Origin: CAZPNX01 sp964518765
Lineage (GTDB): Bacteria; Edwardsbacteria; AC1; EtOH8
NCBI GenBank assembly: GCA_964518765.1
Contig: CAZFJC010000019.1
Coordinates: 1 to 54,296, forward strand
DNA length: 54,296 bases
Direction of reading: 5' to 3'
Shown here one piece after another: positions 16,218 to 23,775 of this stretch. The position numbers and the translations under genes were made by a program. The number at the start of each line of letters is the position of its first letter. Within the stretch, counting starts at the first letter, position 1. The notes beneath the pieces are model-generated. The model did not search any database. It saw only the letters and a program-made list of their open reading frames with translations, and was not told where the DNA came from.

Positions 16218-16227
16218 ATTTTCGGAT

Positions 16228-16266
16228 GTTATCCGGTGATTACCCGAAAGTTAAAACAAGGTTAAA
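16228..16266 (-). promoter_or_regulatory. Four 11-bp-phased Pho boxes upstream of the phosphate porin
   Basis: On the plus strand GTTATC, ATTACC, GTTAAA and GTTAAA start at 16228, 16239, 16250 and 16261, exactly 11 bases apart; on the transcribed (minus) strand they read (T/G)(T/A)TAA(C/T). This spacing and core match PhoB/PhoP direct-repeat operators. The array runs into the end of the PHP gene. Confidence 0.75.
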
Positions 16267-16975
16267 TTGGGCTTGATTCACTGACATATCCTCCTTTGTC
16301 CCCGAACAATGCCATTCTGCCCCGTATGTGGTCACGAAGGAAGCTGCCCAGGGCCCGCATTCTTCCGTTGGACTCCCTGACCCTGGTGGCCTTGTAGTAG
16401 ATGGCCTGCCGGAGCATGGCCACCCCCCGGCCCGGATACAACGTGAGAGCTTGTCCCACCGCTTCGACGGTGTGGGCGTCGGAACCACCAACCTCGGCCA
16501 ACCGTGTCCTCCTCCGGTTGTACTTTCCTGTGTACCAGTTTGACAGGCCCTCCATCAACGATCCGTTTGCGGTTTCCACCGCGTCGAACTGGAGCCTGTC
16601 GATTTTTCTTCCCACGCCTCCGCAGCGGAAGAGCCTTAACCATAGTGAGAATGGGTGGGGCGCCACCGCCAGCCCGCCCTGCCGGTGTATCTCATCGATA
16701 GTATCCCCGGAGGAAAGCAAGGGGCGTATCCTCTCCTTGAGGAACAGGCCGATCACGTGGCCTTCTGAGCTAGTCACCTCCTCCCCTACTATCACCTCCA
16801 GCGGCAGCCCTCTCCTTCGCGCCTGTTCCCGTGCGGCCCATGCACCCTCGATCGTATTATGATCGGTAATGGCGACTATATCCAAACCCTTTTCCACGGC
16901 CCGTTGAAGAACGATATCGACTGAGGCCGATCCGTCCGAGAAGTCAGTATGTATATGAAGGTCGGCCTTCCCCAT
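16262..16975 (-). CDS. PHP-domain metal-dependent phosphoesterase
   Basis: 237 residues with the PHP-domain metal motifs in order: DLHIHTDFSDGS (motif 1), AITDHNTIEGA (motif 2), VGEEVTSSEGHVIGL (motif 3), VAPHPFS and GGSDAHTVEAVG (motif 4). PHP phosphoesterases hydrolyse phosphomonoesters or nucleotides such as 3',5'-bisphosphates; the substrate here is unknown. It follows the small membrane protein by 7 bases, without its own ribosome binding site, suggesting translational coupling. It lies next to phoBR, and its end carries the Pho boxes of the porin operon. Confidence 0.88.
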   Translation of the reverse strand: MGKADLHIHTDFSDGSASVDIVLQRAVEKGLDIVAITDHNTIEGAWAAREQARRRGLPLEVIVGEEVTSSEGHVIGLFLKERIRPLLSSGDTIDEIHRQGGLAVAPHPFSLWLRLFRCGGVGRKIDRLQFDAVETANGSLMEGLSNWYTGKYNRRRTRLAEVGGSDAHTVEAVGQALTLYPGRGVAMLRQAIYYKATRVRESNGRMRALGSFLRDHIRGRMALFGDKGGYVSESSPI

Positions 16976-16982
16976 TATCTAT

Positions 16983-17156
16983 CTATCGTATGGAGTTGAT
17001 CGGCAGGCCAGAGCAAGGAGCTTCCCTGCTGGCCAAATGGCCGTAGAGGATCATTGCCAGAATAGCCAGATATACCGCCACCAAGACTATCAGCCCGGCT
17101 TGATGGGACGTCCTTCTGATGTCCCATAGTGGCTCGTTCGTATCGTTCGTCTCCAT
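16983..17156 (-). CDS. Small single-span membrane protein (57 residues)
   Basis: A short frame beginning METNDTNEPLWDIRRTSH, followed by one strongly hydrophobic helix (AGLIVLVAVYLAILAMILYG, about residues 20-39) and a short tail with one Cys. The protein-like layout (charged N-terminus, one membrane helix) makes it more credible than the overlapping frame starting at 17193. The start has GGGG close by, and TATAAT stands at 17165-17170 on the minus strand. It is divergent from phoB and directly precedes the PHP gene. Function unknown; it could tether or regulate its neighbour. Confidence 0.6.
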   Translation of the reverse strand: METNDTNEPLWDIRRTSHQAGLIVLVAVYLAILAMILYGHLASREAPCSGLPINSIR

Positions 17157-17191
17157 GGCGCCCCATTATAACCGCCTCTCGTGTGCCCCTC

Positions 17192-17224
17192 ATTAACCCG
17201 GTATTAAATGGACGTTAACTTCCT
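17192..17224 (+). promoter_or_regulatory. Three 11-bp-phased Pho boxes upstream of phoB
   Basis: ATTAAC, ATTAAA and GTTAAC begin at 17192, 17203 and 17214, each exactly 11 bases apart and in the same orientation relative to transcription as those of the porin promoter. They predict PhoB autoregulation and may also act on the divergent small-protein promoter at 17165. Confidence 0.75.
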
Positions 17225-17233
17225 TTTGGGGTC

Positions 17234-17262
17234 TTTACATTTCATCCCGCTTCGGTTATAGT
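17234..17262 (+). promoter_or_regulatory. phoB promoter
   Basis: TTTACA (17234-17239), a 17-base spacer and TATAGT (17257-17262), about 9 bases downstream of the Pho boxes and 24 bases before the phoB start. The fair -35 suggests basal expression in addition to PhoB activation. Confidence 0.7.
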
Positions 17263-17285
17263 AATCTTCGAGGAGAAGCAATGCC

Positions 17286-17972
17286 ATGCCTAAACGCATC
17301 GTCATCGTTGAGGACGAACGAGACATCGCCGAGCTGGTGGACCACTATCTGCGTAAGGAGGGCTTCCAGACAGAAACCGTGGCCGACGGCGGCCGCGCCC
17401 TTGAGATCATCCGCAGGATGACGCCCGACCTGGTGGTGCTGGACCTGATGCTGCCGGGAATGGACGGCCTGGAGATATGCCGCGAGCTACGTTCCGACGA
17501 AAGGTTTCGTTCTCTGCCCATCATCATGCTGACCGCCCGGGGCGGCGAGGGCGACAAAGTGGCCGGGCTGGAGATCGGAGCCGACGATTACGTCACCAAG
17601 CCCTTCAGCCCCCGGGAGCTAGTGGCCAGGGTGCGAGCCCTGCTGCGACGGCGGGCCGCGGAGGCCGAGCCCCAACAGGTGCTCCGCTATGGCCGGCTGG
17701 TATTGGATCCGGTCCGGCATCTGGTCGAGTACGGCAACCGCAACGTCGAGCTGACCGCCAAGGAGTTCTCCCTGCTCCAGTACCTAATGAAGCACCAGGG
17801 TCGTGTGCTATCGCGTGACCATCTGTTGAACGCAGTCTGGGGCTATGATTATGTGGGAGGCCACCGGACGGTCGATGTCCACGTCCGACACCTGCGAAGC
17901 AAGATCCCGATGCTGGTCGAGGCCCTATTGACCGTCAAGTCCTTTGGCTATAAACTTAGCGAGAAACCGTGA
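17286..17972 (+). CDS. phoB: Phosphate regulon response regulator PhoB
   Basis: 228 residues, OmpR/PhoB family. Receiver domain (1-120) with acidic pocket EDERD, phospho-acceptor Asp in VVLDLMLPGMDGLE, and the Thr/Lys switch residues (MLTARGG, DYVTKPFSPRELVARV). C-terminal winged helix (130-228) with LTAKEFSLLQYLM and the recognition segment TVDVHVRHLRSKI. Phosphorylated PhoB binds the 11-bp-phased Pho boxes. AGGAG lies 10 bases before the ATG; an out-of-frame ATG at 17281 is ignored. The next gene, the kinase, overlaps by 4 bases (GTGA). Its position beside two pst operons supports phoB over other OmpR-type regulators. Confidence 0.93.
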   Translation: MPKRIVIVEDERDIAELVDHYLRKEGFQTETVADGGRALEIIRRMTPDLVVLDLMLPGMDGLEICRELRSDERFRSLPIIMLTARGGEGDKVAGLEIGADDYVTKPFSPRELVARVRALLRRRAAEAEPQQVLRYGRLVLDPVRHLVEYGNRNVELTAKEFSLLQYLMKHQGRVLSRDHLLNAVWGYDYVGGHRTVDVHVRHLRSKIPMLVEALLTVKSFGYKLSEKP

Positions 17973-19720
17973 ATCCCTTGAGCCTCAAGTGGCGGATGGC
18001 GCTGGCCGCGGCCGCCGTCATCGTCGCTGTGCTATCATTGCTGGGCCTGTTGGTCCACCAAAGCGCCCGGCGTAATATGATCGAAGTAGCCACCGATAAT
18101 CTGCGCGGCCAGGCTCTGCTGGCCGCCCGGCAGGTAACCTGGGCCGTTGGCCATCGGGAAACATTCGATGCCGATTCCCTGGCCGATTCCCTGGCTTCGA
18201 TCATCGGCCGCCGGGTGACCATAATCGATCTCTCCGGGATGGTCAGGGGCGACTCGGAGATGGATGAGGTTGGGCTGGCATCGATGGATAACCACCTGGG
18301 CCGTCCCGAGGTCCGGGCGGCCTCTGAACAGGGGTGGGGTTATTCGGTCCGCTACAGCCACACCTTGGGCGAGGACATGCTCTATCTGGCCGTCCCCATT
18401 ACCTCCGGCGAGAAATACTGGGGCTACTGCCGGGTGGCCTGGTACATGTCCGCCTTTGGCGCCCATCAGCGAAGCCTTATGGCCATCATGCTGGCCGGTT
18501 TGGTGAGCTCGGCTTTTTTGATGGTGCTGGCCATGGGGCTTCTCTGGCGTGACATGGTCCGGGCCATCGCCCTTTTGGAACATGCCGCCCAAAAAATGAT
18601 CGGCGGCGAACTTTCGGCCCGGGCTCCGACCAACATGGGCATCCCGGAGGTCGACCGTATATCGCTGATCTTGAACCGGCTGGCCGAGTCGTGGAGCTTG
18701 GCCGACCGCCAGCTGCGCCAGCAGAACCTATGGCTCTCGGCCGTGCTCCAAGGAATGTCCGAGGGGGTGATCGTCATCGACCAGGACAACCGGATCCTGC
18801 TGGTCAACCATTCGGTCGCGGCCATGCTGGGCGTCAGCGGGGATCTGGCCGGTCGCTCGCTGTTGGAGCTGGTGCGCCACCCGGGGATCCAGGACCTGGT
18901 GCAGGGACGGACGGAGGACCTGGATTTTGAGCATGGCGGCCGTCACTATCTTGCCCATGCTTCGACCCTGGCTTCGAATGCCGGCACGGTGGTGGTCCTG
19001 GCCGACGTCACCCGTTTGAAGAAGCTGGAGCAGATGCACCGCGATTTCGTGGCCAACGCCTCCCACGAGCTTAAGACCCCGCTGTCGGCCGTCATCGGAT
19101 TCACCGAAGCCCTGAGCGACGGCGCCTTCGAATCTCCGCAGACCCGCGACGATTTCATCGAGCGCATCAGAAAGCAGTCGAACCGTATGGCTCGCCTGGT
19201 GGACGACCTGCTGGAGCTGTCGGCGTTGGAATCCCTGGGCGCCAAGATGGACGCCGCCCCGGTGAAGGCCCTTTGCCTGGCCGAAAAAGCTGTCGACAAC
19301 CTCTCCCAGGCGGCCAGGTCCAGGTCACAGGAGATCTTGATATCGGGCTCTCCCGACTGGGATTTACGGGTTATCGCCGACGAGCCGAGAACTATCCAGG
19401 CCTTGGGCAACATGCTGGACAACGCCGTCAAGTACTCGCCCGATGGGTCTAAGATCGAAATTGAGTGCCATCGGAAGGAAGGCCTGTTGGAGATATCGGT
19501 GACCGACCAGGGGCCGGGCATCGCCGCCGAGCACCTGCCCCGGCTGTTCGAACGCTTCTACCGGGCGGACAAGTCCCGCTCCCGGGAGCTGGGCGGCACC
19601 GGGCTGGGCCTGGCTATCGCCAAGCACATAGTGGAGCTGCAAGGGGGAAAGGTGGGGGTGGAGAGCGAGTTGGGCCGGGGCAGCCGTTTCTGGCTGGCCC
19701 TGCCCCTGGCGGAAATTTAG
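17969..19720 (+). CDS. phoR: Phosphate regulon sensor histidine kinase PhoR
   Basis: 583 residues, GTG start overlapping the phoB stop. Transmembrane helix 1 about 8-30, an extracytoplasmic domain of about 135 residues, transmembrane helix 2 about 170-195, HAMP (to about 250), a PAS domain (about 255-355, GMSEGVIVIDQDNRILLVN), HisKA with phospho-acceptor His in NASHELKTPLSAVIG, and HATPase with N box MLDNAVKYSPDG, DQGPGIAAEH and GGTGLGLAIAKHIVEL. E. coli PhoR has only a tiny periplasmic loop; the larger extracytoplasmic domain here resembles Gram-positive-type PhoR. It phosphorylates PhoB when phosphate is scarce, presumably under PhoU control. Confidence 0.92.
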   Translation: MNPLSLKWRMALAAAAVIVAVLSLLGLLVHQSARRNMIEVATDNLRGQALLAARQVTWAVGHRETFDADSLADSLASIIGRRVTIIDLSGMVRGDSEMDEVGLASMDNHLGRPEVRAASEQGWGYSVRYSHTLGEDMLYLAVPITSGEKYWGYCRVAWYMSAFGAHQRSLMAIMLAGLVSSAFLMVLAMGLLWRDMVRAIALLEHAAQKMIGGELSARAPTNMGIPEVDRISLILNRLAESWSLADRQLRQQNLWLSAVLQGMSEGVIVIDQDNRILLVNHSVAAMLGVSGDLAGRSLLELVRHPGIQDLVQGRTEDLDFEHGGRHYLAHASTLASNAGTVVVLADVTRLKKLEQMHRDFVANASHELKTPLSAVIGFTEALSDGAFESPQTRDDFIERIRKQSNRMARLVDDLLELSALESLGAKMDAAPVKALCLAEKAVDNLSQAARSRSQEILISGSPDWDLRVIADEPRTIQALGNMLDNAVKYSPDGSKIEIECHRKEGLLEISVTDQGPGIAAEHLPRLFERFYRADKSRSRELGGTGLGLAIAKHIVELQGGKVGVESELGRGSRFWLALPLAEI

Positions 19721-19740
19721 GGAGGGCCATCGGAAAGCTC

Positions 19741-19768
19741 TTGACAGGCCGGCCGGAGATGGTATAAA
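19741..19768 (+). promoter_or_regulatory. tRNA-Glu promoter
   Basis: TTGACA (19741-19746), a 16-base spacer and TATAAA (19763-19768), 20 bases before the tRNA. A strong promoter independent of phoBR. Confidence 0.75.
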
Positions 19769-19787
19769 ATTATACAGTTGGAAGCGT

Positions 19788-19863
19788 GGCGCTATCGTCT
19801 AGTGGCCTAGGACGGGTGGTTCTCAGCCATCAAACCGGGGTTCGATTCCCCGTAGCGCTACCA
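19788..19863 (+). tRNA. tRNA-Glu (anticodon CTC), CCA encoded
   Basis: 76 bases fold into a cloverleaf. Acceptor stem GGCGCTA pairs with TAGCGCT (one G-T), followed by ACCA at the 3' end. Anticodon stem GGTGG/CCATC with loop TTCTCAG gives anticodon CTC. T-arm CGGGG-TTCGATT-CCCCG. Confidence 0.95.
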
Positions 19864-19898
19864 GAAAAGGCCGGAACGAAAAGTTCGAGCCTTTTCTA
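19863..19898 (+). terminator. Terminator-like hairpin after tRNA-Glu
   Basis: AGAAAAGGC and GCCTTTTCT form an outer stem around an inner GAAC-GAAAA-GTTC stem, right after the CCA end. The T-rich distal arm suggests termination of the tRNA transcript. Confidence 0.6.
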
Positions 19899-19930
19899 AT
19901 TCTTGGATCACTAAGTATATTATTGCAAGA

Positions 19931-19961
19931 AGAAGCCCTGGTTTATTCCAGGGCTTCTTTT
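19931..19961. terminator. Convergent terminator between the tRNA and the WYL genes
   Basis: An 11-bp perfect stem AGAAGCCCTGG / CCAGGGCTTCT with a 6-base loop, followed by TTT on the plus strand. It lies between the plus-strand phoBR/tRNA block and the minus-strand WYL genes and can serve both. Confidence 0.7.
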
Positions 19962-19972
19962 ATTTCTCAGGC

Positions 19973-20935
19973 CTAGCCTTTCCTCTTCCCCAGTATCCTC
20001 AGCATCTCGGCCCTGGCCTCGGGCGGCCCCAGTATCTCGGCCTCGGTGCCGTACTGCAGCACCCAGCGGGCCAGCCAGGCGAAGCCCGAGGCCTTTATCT
20101 CCAGCAGGGCCGAGCCGTCCCTCTGCCTCTTGGCCTGGCTGTGGGATTCGAGCACCCAGCGGGCTACCTTGGGAGAGAACCGAATTCGCACCACGGCCTC
20201 CTTCCCGGTGGGCTTGAACAGGCTACTGCTGGCGTAGGATGATATGTCGAAATCCTTTGGTATGGCATATGATTCTTCGGTCAGCCTCAGTTCCTTGATG
20301 CGGCTGATCTTGAATATGCGGCGCTCACGCGCCAGGTGGCAGTATCCCACTAAATACCAGCTGCCGCTGAAGAGAACGAATCCGTAGGGATCGACCGTCC
20401 TGCGCTTGATCTGGTCGGAAGAACCGGAATAATAGACCAGCTCTACGCTCTTCAGGCCGGTCCTGGCGGCATGAAGCACCTCCAGGGCCGGGGCGCTTGC
20501 GCTCCCCCTGGCCTCGGCCAGCATGGAGCGCTCCAGACGGTCCATGGCCAGCCGATCCTGTGGCAGGAGGGCCTGCTCCAGCTTGCCCAACACCCCCCTG
20601 GCCGCTTTAGAGAAAGGCTGGGCCTGCTCCCCCAGCAGGGGCATGATGGCCGTCCTCAGCACCATGGCCTCCCGCGGCGTCAGGTGCATGGGCGCCCGGA
20701 ACTGTTCGGCGTAGGATATGTCCAGCCTTCCCTCGTCGTCCACCACCGCCATGAACAGGTCGTTGGGGCCATAGGGCGGAGACCCGCATAGGCTGATGCG
20801 GTCCAGCTCGGCCATCAGCCGCCTTTTGTCCATCCCCAGCTCCGAGGCCACCCGGTCAATTTTTTCTCCCCTTCGCTGGTTCAGCAGGGCCAGCAGGTTC
20901 AATAGATGCCTGATGTCCCTCTCGGTCTTAGCCAT
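19973..20935 (-). CDS. WYL-domain transcriptional regulator, PafC-like
   Basis: 320 residues: N-terminal helical/winged-helix region (LLNLLALLNQRRGEKIDRVASELGM), a central WYL domain (about residues 165-245) with VELVYYSGSSD, RRTVDPYGFVLFSGSWYLVGY and RIFKISRIKELRL, and a C-terminal extension (VRIRFSPKVARWVLES). It pairs with the neighbouring WYL gene, overlapping it by 8 bases, the arrangement of PafB-PafC, a heterodimeric DNA-damage regulator in actinobacteria. WYL domains bind nucleic acid or nucleotide ligands. No proteasome gene is present nearby, so the target is unknown. Confidence 0.8.
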   Translation of the reverse strand: MAKTERDIRHLLNLLALLNQRRGEKIDRVASELGMDKRRLMAELDRISLCGSPPYGPNDLFMAVVDDEGRLDISYAEQFRAPMHLTPREAMVLRTAIMPLLGEQAQPFSKAARGVLGKLEQALLPQDRLAMDRLERSMLAEARGSASAPALEVLHAARTGLKSVELVYYSGSSDQIKRRTVDPYGFVLFSGSWYLVGYCHLARERRIFKISRIKELRLTEESYAIPKDFDISSYASSSLFKPTGKEAVVRIRFSPKVARWVLESHSQAKRQRDGSALLEIKASGFAWLARWVLQYGTEAEILGPPEARAEMLRILGKRKG

Positions 20936-21959
20936 GGCGGTACCTCCGTTCGACCTTCTCCAGAAGCCGTTCCACCTCCGCGGCCAGTTCTTCCGGCGAC
21001 TCGATCCTCGCCCGGTCGCAGTTGGCGCAGGCCCAGCGGACGAACGGGGCGCGGTTGGATACCCAAACGCTGGCCCTTCGACCGTCGGCGCTCCACCTGG
21101 CCCTGCCTCCCAGCTGGTGCTTCACCATCCATGCTTCGTCGGCTTTGACGCCGACCACCGCCTCCACCGGATCGTGCGTCGGAAACTCCCAGGCCTTCCG
21201 CTCCAGGTACGAGGAACGGTCGAAATCGCTGGGGATGGTGAAGCTGTTGTCTGGGCCCGATGGCCTGGCTGAGATGATCCGCGAAACTTTGAAGGTCCGC
21301 ACCGCTTTTCTCAGATGGCACCAGCCGACCAAGTACCACATGCCGGAGTTCATCGACAACAGATACGGATCCACCGACCGTCTGGTGGCCTGGTTCCGCT
21401 CGATGCCACGGTATTCCAATATCAGTCTTCGGCCGCGCCCCATGGCCTCCTGCAGCATTCCTAGAAGCCTTCGTTCCCTAACGGAGTCGGCCCGGCTCGC
21501 GGCCATCCCGGTCATTGAAGGGGACGCCATCCCCCCTGGGCCGCCCGGGCGCAGGCAGCCAAGCTTGGCCGCAAGCTCCCCGGCCTCATCGTCCTTACCC
21601 TGGCGACCCAGTCTTGAAAGGGCCAGCGACAGAATGGCCCATTCCTCGGGCGAGAACTCTATCTGCGGTAGGTAGTATTCATCCTGATCGATAGCATAGC
21701 CGATATCCTCGGCCCTCAGCCCGGCTGCTCCGCCCGTTTCTTGTATCTCTCGTCCTTCAGCCACCGATCTAACATGTAGCAATATCCCCATCTCCCTCAG
21801 CTCCCGCTTGTCCCGTTCGAAAGTACGGTCGAAGGTGGCGGCCGAGGCCTTCCGGTAGTCGGGAATGCCCTGCCGGATCTCAGCCTTGGAAACAGGCCGA
21901 CGTCGCTTGAGCAGCAGGGCTATAAGGGACAGAAGTCTTTCGGTCTTTCTCTGTGCCAT
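20928..21959 (-). CDS. WYL-domain transcriptional regulator, PafB-like
   Basis: 343 residues with the same layout as its downstream partner: N-terminal winged helix (TERLLSLIALLLKRRRPVSKAEI, FERDKRELREMGI), a linker, a WYL domain (RLILEYRGIERNQ, RSVDPYLLSMNSGMWYLVGW, TFKVSRIISARP) and the C-terminal WCX-type extension. It is likely to act as a heterodimer with the PafC-like protein. The upstream 96-base gap to the YgiQ gene contains two small inverted repeats (GGGAT/ATCCC near 22035-22053 and GTGTAG/CTACAC near 21998-22020) that could be a terminator and an operator; neither is certain. Confidence 0.8.
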   Translation of the reverse strand: MAQRKTERLLSLIALLLKRRRPVSKAEIRQGIPDYRKASAATFDRTFERDKRELREMGILLHVRSVAEGREIQETGGAAGLRAEDIGYAIDQDEYYLPQIEFSPEEWAILSLALSRLGRQGKDDEAGELAAKLGCLRPGGPGGMASPSMTGMAASRADSVRERRLLGMLQEAMGRGRRLILEYRGIERNQATRRSVDPYLLSMNSGMWYLVGWCHLRKAVRTFKVSRIISARPSGPDNSFTIPSDFDRSSYLERKAWEFPTHDPVEAVVGVKADEAWMVKHQLGGRARWSADGRRASVWVSNRAPFVRWACANCDRARIESPEELAAEVERLLEKVERRYRHG

Positions 21960-22055
21960 GTCAGTTAGACATCGCTATTGTTTCTAATTGCAGGGCATGT
22001 GTAGAGTGTCTCAACTACACTTCATTGGCTAAATAAAGGGATTTTCACTTTATCC

Positions 22056-23768
22056 CTATGCCCCTTCCCATCGTTCCCCTCCTCCCCGCCCCAGCGCGTA
22101 CCTCTGCCTGAGCTTTCCCGCCGACGTTTTCTCTACAAAGACCCTTTCTTCGGTGAAGGGGTCGGCGCCGGTATGGAACATGGCTGCCGAGACAGTCATG
22201 GGTAAAGGGATGAAGTCCTGAACCTGTTCCACCCTCAGCTTATATCTTCTCAGAAAACGGGCCAACTCCTGCATGTCGTCCTGGGTGCAACCGGGATGGC
22301 TGGAGATGAGGTAGGGCACCAAATATTGCTCCCGGGGCGATAGATGGCGGAAGCTCTCTAGGAACTCGACAAAAACGTCTATCGACGGCTTGTTCATCAG
22401 TTTCAATACGTGTTGAGCACAGTGCTCCGGAGCCACCTTCAGATGGCCTCCGGTCCTTCTCTGCACCAACTCCCTCAGATATCTCAAGTCTCGGAGGGCC
22501 AGATCGTGGCGTACCCCCGAGGCCACCAGCACCCGCTTGACCCCCGGCACCCTGGCCACTGCCCGCCAAAGCTTGAGGCTGGGCGACTGGTCGACATTGA
22601 GTCTGGGGCAAACGCGGGGAGCCAGGCAGCTTCGCCTTCGGCAGCTTGAGCCAGCGGAGGGCGAGCCGCAGCCGGTGCCGTACATGTTGGCCGTGGGCCC
22701 GCCGATGTCGGTGATGGTGCCCTTGAAATCGGGATGCGAGGCCAGCAGCTTGGCCTCGTTCACTATGGAACCTATACTCCGCGACTGGACCACCGGGCCT
22801 TGATGAAAATAAAGGGTGCAGAAACTGCAGCCGCCATAGCAGCCACGATGGGAGACGATCGACCACCTGACCGTCTCCAGCGCCGGCACCGGCTCCCGGT
22901 AGGATGGGTGCGCCTTCCTTTCGTACGGCAGGCCAAATACCGCGTCCATTTCCGCCGTCGACAGGGGCTCGGCCGGAGGGTTGGCCAGCACCCAGTGGTC
23001 GCCGTGTTTTTGGACCAGCGCTTTACCGGAGAAAGGTCGCGATTGCTCCAAGATGGCACGTGTCGCCTTGTTGAAAAAAAGACCGGATGAGGACACCTCT
23101 TCATATGAGGGAAGCTCGATATACGGCCGTTTGGTCTTAACGAACTCCTCCCATTCCCTCCGGCCGAGCACCGCCGCTGTGCCATCGATATCTTTAATGC
23201 CGGCGACCCGTTCTCCAGCCTTGGCCCGCCTGGCTATCTCCAGCACCTGTCGCTCCCCCATGCCGTACACCAGCAGGTCGGCCTTGGCGTCCAAAAGCAG
23301 AGAGCGACGCACCGCTTCGTCCCAATAGTCGTAGTGGGCCAGGCGCCTGAGGCTGGCCTCGATGCCGCCCAGGACCAGGGGTGCTCCCGGAAAAGCCTCC
23401 CGCAGCCTGTTGCAGTAGACGATACACGCCCGATTGGGACGCTGGCCGTGCCGTCCACCCGGCGAATATGGGTCGTCGTGCCTTAGCTTTCGGTTGGCCG
23501 TGTAGTGATGCAGCATGGAGTCGATGTTGCCGGAGCTGACCCCGAAGAATAATTTCGGCCGCCCCAGCTTCATGAAATCATCCGCCGACCTCCAGTCCGG
23601 CTGAGCGATGACCCCCACCTGGTATCCGTAGCTTTCTAGCCACCGGGCGATAGCCGCTGTCCCGAACGAGGGATGGTCGACGTAGGCGTCGCCGGTGACT
23701 AGGATGACATCGCAAGCGTCCCAGCCCCGAGACGCCATCTCCTTTTCTGACATGGGAAGGAACGGCAT
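22056..23768 (-). CDS. YgiQ family radical SAM protein
   Basis: 570 residues. An N-terminal B12-binding-like region (DVILVTGDAYVDHPSFG, IARWLESYGYQVGVIAQPDW) precedes the radical SAM core with the 4Fe-4S motif CYGGCSFC (about residue 315), followed by GGPTANMYGTGC and further Cys-rich sequence. The C-terminal part includes KVAPEHCAQHVLKLMNKP and SSHPGCTQDD, typical of the YgiQ/UPF0313 family. The family is widely conserved, but its reaction is unknown. The gene follows the antiporter after 7 bases. The expected C-terminal DUF3362 extension is short here. Confidence 0.88.
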   Translation of the reverse strand: MPFLPMSEKEMASRGWDACDVILVTGDAYVDHPSFGTAAIARWLESYGYQVGVIAQPDWRSADDFMKLGRPKLFFGVSSGNIDSMLHHYTANRKLRHDDPYSPGGRHGQRPNRACIVYCNRLREAFPGAPLVLGGIEASLRRLAHYDYWDEAVRRSLLLDAKADLLVYGMGERQVLEIARRAKAGERVAGIKDIDGTAAVLGRREWEEFVKTKRPYIELPSYEEVSSSGLFFNKATRAILEQSRPFSGKALVQKHGDHWVLANPPAEPLSTAEMDAVFGLPYERKAHPSYREPVPALETVRWSIVSHRGCYGGCSFCTLYFHQGPVVQSRSIGSIVNEAKLLASHPDFKGTITDIGGPTANMYGTGCGSPSAGSSCRRRSCLAPRVCPRLNVDQSPSLKLWRAVARVPGVKRVLVASGVRHDLALRDLRYLRELVQRRTGGHLKVAPEHCAQHVLKLMNKPSIDVFVEFLESFRHLSPREQYLVPYLISSHPGCTQDDMQELARFLRRYKLRVEQVQDFIPLPMTVSAAMFHTGADPFTEERVFVEKTSAGKLRQRYALGRGGGERWEGA

Positions 23769-23775
23769 CGGAACT

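Noticed and set aside
16975..17193. 72-residue minus-strand frame between phoB and the PHP gene
   Set aside because: Overlaps the 57-residue frame that has a clear membrane helix; this one has no hydrophobic or conserved segment.
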